The notes below the pieces were generated by a model, which was not told the origin of the DNA, did no database searches, and saw nothing but the letters and a program-made list of their open reading frames with translations. 64,000 nt of DNA from Bradyrhizobium sp. Arg816 (GTDB lineage: Bacteria; Pseudomonadota; Alphaproteobacteria; Rhizobiales; Xanthobacteraceae), in NCBI RefSeq assembly GCF_029989365.1, contig NZ_JAPRAQ010000016.1, positions 1 through 64,000 of the forward strand, read 5' to 3'. Below, piece by piece: positions 60,525 through 64,000 of the stretch. The number at the start of each line of letters is the position of its first letter. The first letter of the stretch is position 1. A program made the position numbers and the translations under genes.

Positions 60525-61817
60525 CTAGCCGTTCGCAAACTCCGGCATCCAGTCCCGCAGCTTTCGTGCAGTGCCGGTGACGTCGGCAATCGTCCCAAAT
60601 GCCCCCGTCTCCACCATCATCGCGCGCGCCAGCCGCACGGCGCGGGCCTCGCTGATCGCGCGCTTCTTCGGGTCCTCGATCAGCTCGAAGTCGATATTGT
60701 GGGCGAGGCCGAAGATGCGGCGGAGGGTTTTGGCGGCGGCGAAGCCGACGGTGTCAGTGAACAGCCGCTGCATGTAGGTCTGCCGCTCGGCTTCCAGGCG
60801 TGCGGCGCCCTTCTCGCCGGCGAAGAGCGAGGCCGGATAGGCGTCGCCGGTGGCGCCAGCGCGCCAGAGATCGAGGAACTTGCCGGCGAACCAGCTCCAG
60901 ACCTGCTCGACCGTCTCCAGCACCCAGCTTTCGAACGCCTGCCGCTCGCCCGGCGCGCGCTCGTGGCCGGCGGAGGCGAAATAGGCCATCAGGAGGTTCG
61001 CAAGCACCGCGCCAACGTCGAATCCCATCGGGCCGTAGAATGCGAATTCCGGATCGATCACGCGCGTCTGGCTCTCCGTCACCATGATCGAGCCGGTGTG
61101 GAGATCGCCGTGGAGCAGTGCCTCGGGGCTTGCCATGAACTTCAGCTTCAGCCGGGAGATCGCGACATGCAACTCCATGTCATCGCGTAGCTCTGCGGCC
61201 AGGCCGTCGAGATAAGGCGCGGTCCAGCGGTTCTGCTCGGCAATGCGGTAGGGATCGGTGAAGATTAGGTCCTCGGTGATCTTGCAGAGCGCGTGGTTGC
61301 CGGCAAAGGCCGCGATGCCCTGCTTCTTCTCGGCCGCCGACAGCGCGAGGTCGGAGGTGAAGAACAGGGTGCGCGCCATGAAGGTGGTGATGTCGTCCAC
61401 GAAACCGGGATATTGCGTTGCGGCGACCATCCCCTTGCGCATGATGATGTGGGGCTCGAGCAGCTCCATCACCGTCAGCGCCAGCGTCTCGTTGTGGTGC
61501 AGCAGGGCCGGCACGAGGCCGGGCGCGAGCTGGGCCTGCTTCGACAAAGCGAGATATTCGTAGTGGGCCCGCGACAGCGGCAGCGGCCAGCTCTCGCCGA
61601 CGAGGCGGACGTAGGGCAGCGCCTGCTTCACGGCGACGCCGCCGCGCGCGCCCTTGACGATGAAGACGAGATTGAGATTGCCGTCGCCGACCTCGGTGAT
61701 GCCCCAGGCGGCCGGCTCGCCGCCGAGGAGCGCCTTGAGGTCGGGAATGCCCGCGAGATAGGCCCGCAAGGCCGCCTCATGCAGAATCCGGTAGTCCCCC
61801 GCCTGCCCCTGCGCCAT
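60525..61817 (-). CDS. mtnK: S-methyl-5-thioribose kinase
   Basis: A 430-residue kinase of the methionine salvage pathway that phosphorylates methylthioribose. The kinase fold has the HGDLHTGS motif near residue 233, followed by IDPEFAFYGPMGFDVGAVLANLL. N-terminal GDGNLNLVFIVKG is the nucleotide-binding loop. No other salvage genes lie in the window; only the kinase is here. Confidence 0.95.
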   Translation of the reverse strand: MAQGQAGDYRILHEAALRAYLAGIPDLKALLGGEPAAWGITEVGDGNLNLVFIVKGARGGVAVKQALPYVRLVGESWPLPLSRAHYEYLALSKQAQLAPGLVPALLHHNETLALTVMELLEPHIIMRKGMVAATQYPGFVDDITTFMARTLFFTSDLALSAAEKKQGIAAFAGNHALCKITEDLIFTDPYRIAEQNRWTAPYLDGLAAELRDDMELHVAISRLKLKFMASPEALLHGDLHTGSIMVTESQTRVIDPEFAFYGPMGFDVGAVLANLLMAYFASAGHERAPGERQAFESWVLETVEQVWSWFAGKFLDLWRAGATGDAYPASLFAGEKGAARLEAERQTYMQRLFTDTVGFAAAKTLRRIFGLAHNIDFELIEDPKKRAISEARAVRLARAMMVETGAFGTIADVTGTARKLRDWMPEFANG

Positions 61818-61852
61818 AACGATCCCATCCCATGCTTGGCATGGCCGGATCG

Positions 61853-62200
61853 TTACTCCCGCTCCAGGAAGCTCGAGCCGATCTCGGCCTTTCTTTTGAT
61901 GGGATCGTAATCACAATAGATGCTGTCCGCCACCAGCGTGTAGCTGGCGCTGACGGTGTATTTGTCCAGCTTGACCGAGTTCAGGCCGATCACCGAGGTG
62001 CTCTTGCCCCCGTTCCACTTGAACGGCGTCGAGCTCTTGGCCTGCTCGCAGGCCATCACGGCTTCGTTGAAGACAGAGCCCTCGACGAATGCCTTCAGCG
62101 TTCGGACCTGCACGGCCATCCTCCACTCGAAATAGCCGATGGCGCCAAGGCCGGCGACGATCAACACCAGCAGCGCGATGACGATCCGCTGAAAAGTCAT
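61853..62200 (-). CDS. Single-helix membrane-anchored protein
   Basis: A 115-residue protein with an N-terminal membrane helix (IVIALLVLIVAGLGAIGYF) and a periplasmic segment containing Cys (MACEQA, IYCDYDP). ATG 62200 is set by GGGGGAA nearby. No family recognised. It lies 35 bases upstream of mtnK on the same strand. Confidence 0.65.
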   Translation of the reverse strand: MTFQRIVIALLVLIVAGLGAIGYFEWRMAVQVRTLKAFVEGSVFNEAVMACEQAKSSTPFKWNGGKSTSVIGLNSVKLDKYTVSASYTLVADSIYCDYDPIKRKAEIGSSFLERE

Positions 62201-62245
62201 TCGTTCCCCCAACAACGATTTAACCAGGAAATCCCAGCAAGAAAC

Positions 62246-62521
62246 CTAAAACGGCATTCCCATCAATTTGGACAAGCGCTCGATCGAGAGATAGCCCGCA
62301 TGATAGGCCGCGATGCCGATCCCGTAGATGATCGCCGAGATGATCGTGGTCCAGATCAGCTTGCCTCTCATCCGCGTCAGAACCGGTGCGCCGGGGTCGG
62401 TGCCGGGCGCGCCGACGCCGTCCTCGTGCTGGCTGCGCACGCCGAACGGCAGCGTCAGGAACAGCGCGATCCACCAGATCACGAAGTAGATCGCAAGCGC
62501 GGTCGATATCTGGATGGCCAT
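62246..62521 (-). CDS. DUF1467 family membrane protein
   Basis: A 91-residue protein with two membrane helices: ALAIYFVIWWIALFLTLPFGV and the later helix around ISAIIYGIGIAAYHAGYL. The PFGVRSQHE(D)GV motif is the DUF1467 mark. Function unknown. It lies 11 bases from the epimerase gene, in the usual alphaproteobacterial order. Confidence 0.9.
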   Translation of the reverse strand: MAIQISTALAIYFVIWWIALFLTLPFGVRSQHEDGVGAPGTDPGAPVLTRMRGKLIWTTIISAIIYGIGIAAYHAGYLSIERLSKLMGMPF

Positions 62522-62532
62522 GATCCGGCGCC

Positions 62533-62937
62533 CTACGCCTGCTCGATTTCGACCAGCGCCCCGGAAAAATCCTTCGGGTGCAGGAACAGCACCGGCTTGC
62601 CGTGGGCGCCGATCTTCGGCACGCCGTCGCCGAGCACCCGCGCGCCCTCCTTCATCAGCGTGTCGCGCGAGGCGATGATGTCGACGACCTCATAGCAGAT
62701 ATGGTGGATGCCGCCGTCGGCATTGCGCTCGAGGAACTTCGCGATCGGTGAGGCCTCGCCGAGCGGCTCGATAAACTCGATCTTGGTATTGGGCAGCGTC
62801 GCGAACACCGTGGTGACGCCATGCTCGGGCAGCGCGACCGCCTCCGAGATCTGCGCCCCGAACGCCGCGCCATAGATCTTGGCGGACTTGACGGCGTCCT
62901 TGGTCGCGATCGCGACGTGGTTGAGGCGACCCAGCAT
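62533..62937 (-). CDS. mce: Methylmalonyl-CoA epimerase
   Basis: A 134-residue VOC-fold epimerase. HVAIATKD near the N-terminus, an EPLGEASPIAKFLERNADGGIHHICYEV core with His/Glu ligands, then FLHPKDFSGALVEIEQ at the end. It converts S- to R-methylmalonyl-CoA in propionate metabolism. Between DUF1467 and the RNase J gene. Confidence 0.95.
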   Translation of the reverse strand: MLGRLNHVAIATKDAVKSAKIYGAAFGAQISEAVALPEHGVTTVFATLPNTKIEFIEPLGEASPIAKFLERNADGGIHHICYEVVDIIASRDTLMKEGARVLGDGVPKIGAHGKPVLFLHPKDFSGALVEIEQA

Positions 62938-62978
62938 GTTTCTTCTCCCTCAGCGCATGATCCGAAGACCATGCTCAA

Positions 62979-64000
62979 CTACACCGTCAGGACGTGTACC
63001 AGACAGGGGGGCTTTTTGCCCCAATGTTCGTTGATGACGGCCCGGACAGCGCGTCGCACCGACTCGGCCAGGGCATCCGCATCGCGGCGGCGCGCCTTCG
63101 GCAGGCCCTCGATGGTGGAGACCACGGCGTCGAAGACGATGTCGTCGAAAGGCTCGCCGTCCCGGTTCTTCTCGGGAATGCCGACGAGATCGACCTCGGG
63201 ATCGTCGGCAAGCTCGCCCTGCTCCGTCATCGCGACCGCGACGAAGGCGCAGCCGGAGAAGGCCATGCGGCGGCGCTCGACCACGGCGCGGGACTTGGAG
63301 TCCTCCAAGATCGTACCGTCCTTGTAGAGACGGCCGGAGGGCACTTCGCCGATGATGCCGGGATCGCCCGGGCCGAGCTTGATCAGGTCGCCATTGCGAA
63401 CGACCAGCACGCGCGGCACGCCGGCGGCGCGCGCGAGCTTGGCATGCTCGTTCAGGTGCAGCGCCTCACCATGGACGGGGATCAGGAGCTGCGGCTTGGT
63501 CCAGGCGATCATGTCGCGCAATTCGTCGCGGCGGGGATGGCCGGAGACGTGGACCAGATGGTCGCGGTCGGTGAGGACCTCGACGCCCTGCAGCACCAGA
63601 TTGTTGATGATCGAGCCGACGGCCTTCTCGTTGCCCGGGATGGTGCGCGAGGAGAAGATCACGCTGTCGCCGCGGTTGAGCGTGATCTCGGGATGGTCGT
63701 CATTGGCGATGCGCGCCAGTGCCGCGCGCGGCTCGCCCTGGCTGCCGGTGCACAGCGCCAGCACCTTGTCCTGCGGAAGATGGCCGTAGACCTCGGGCGA
63801 GCGGAAGTTCTGCACGCCGTCGAGATAGCCGGTCTCGCGTGCGACCTGCACCACGCGCTCCATGGCGCGGCCGACCACGACGACCTCGCGATCGGCAGCC
63901 CTGGCCGCGGCGGCGACGGCCTTGATGCGCGCGACGTTGGAGGCGAAGGTCGTCACCGCGACGCGGCCCTTGGCGGCCTTGACCAGGTCGATGATGGTTC
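62979..64000 (-). CDS. rnj: Ribonuclease J, C-terminal part (5' end outside window)
   Basis: At least 340 residues of a metallo-beta-lactamase-fold RNase J, open at the window edge; the start lies beyond base 64000. Seen: TTFASNVARIKAVAAAA, the LCTGSQGEPRAALARIAN motif, IPGNEKAVGSIINNL, HVSGHPRRDELRDMI and PVHGEALHLNEHAKLA. It degrades and matures RNA by exo- and endonucleolytic cuts. Confidence 0.95.
   Translation of the reverse strand, partial: TIIDLVKAAKGRVAVTTFASNVARIKAVAAAARAADREVVVVGRAMERVVQVARETGYLDGVQNFRSPEVYGHLPQDKVLALCTGSQGEPRAALARIANDDHPEITLNRGDSVIFSSRTIPGNEKAVGSIINNLVLQGVEVLTDRDHLVHVSGHPRRDELRDMIAWTKPQLLIPVHGEALHLNEHAKLARAAGVPRVLVVRNGDLIKLGPGDPGIIGEVPSGRLYKDGTILEDSKSRAVVERRRMAFSGCAFVAVAMTEQGELADDPEVDLVGIPEKNRDGEPFDDIVFDAVVSTIEGLPKARRRDADALAESVRRAVRAVINEHWGKKPPCLVHVLTV

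Noticed and set aside
1..64000. tRNA, rRNA, CRISPR arrays, prophage or integrase genes
   Set aside because: None recognised on either strand; palindromes seen are isolated hairpins rather than regularly spaced repeats.

Overview
The window is high-GC DNA from an alphaproteobacterium, most likely Bradyrhizobium or a close relative. The signs are DnaE1, a short ProRS without the editing insertion, ribonuclease J, a DUF1467 gene, DUF3551 proteins, a pcu-like copper uptake operon, FixK/FNR-type boxes (TTGA-N6-TCAA) and several dispersed intergenic repeats that I associate with Bradyrhizobium. It is chromosomal: housekeeping genes sit at both ends and in the middle, with accessory genes between. 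I see no rRNA, tRNA, CRISPR array or prophage.

Layout. 1-8 kb: a caspase-like protein that has lost its catalytic pair, a Tat-type beta-carbonic anhydrase, dnaE, a 32-residue membrane peptide and an outer-membrane barrel protein with a clear terminator. 8-16 kb: two tandem DUF3551 proteins, an MFS transporter, a MocR regulator divergent from AhpD-like and HD-hydrolase genes, and small exported proteins. 16-23 kb: a DUF1254 protein behind a perfect FNR/FixK box, a TolB-TPR membrane protein, and an MmyB-type regulator divergent from a dehydrogenase. 23.5-27 kb: lolD-lolC-proS. 27-35 kb: an eight-gene copper operon on the minus strand (DUF2946, TonB receptor, Asp-box protein, thioredoxin-like, PCuAC, YtkA-like, YcnI-like, CopC-CopD), ended by a hairpin terminator.

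35-45 kb: a strong promoter and terminator enclosing a roughly 165-nt transcript just before a globin gene, a ribose-type ABC transporter, a frameshifted dehydrogenase behind another FixK-type box, a methyltransferase and a nitrate/sulfonate-type ABC transporter. 45-54 kb: a degraded accessory stretch with an IS110 remnant, several repeat copies, a Tat-type amidohydrolase, a VOC-RidA-ATC-hydrolase operon divergent from an undersized LysR protein, an ABC-type binding protein and a lytic transglycosylase. 54-59.5 kb: a five-gene peptide ABC transporter with overlapping cistrons and a terminator. 59.6-64 kb: an exported unknown, mtnK, small membrane proteins, methylmalonyl-CoA epimerase and the C-terminal part of RNase J, which runs off the window.

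Main observations for follow-up: the putative small RNA or attenuated leader before the globin gene; the copper operon with its extra Asp-box (CxCC) and thioredoxin-like genes; the VOC-RidA-ATC-hydrolase cassette; the caspase-like protein with His-to-Tyr and Cys-to-Ala changes; and the two FixK-type boxes. Assignments come from reading the translations and motifs by eye; no database search was run.
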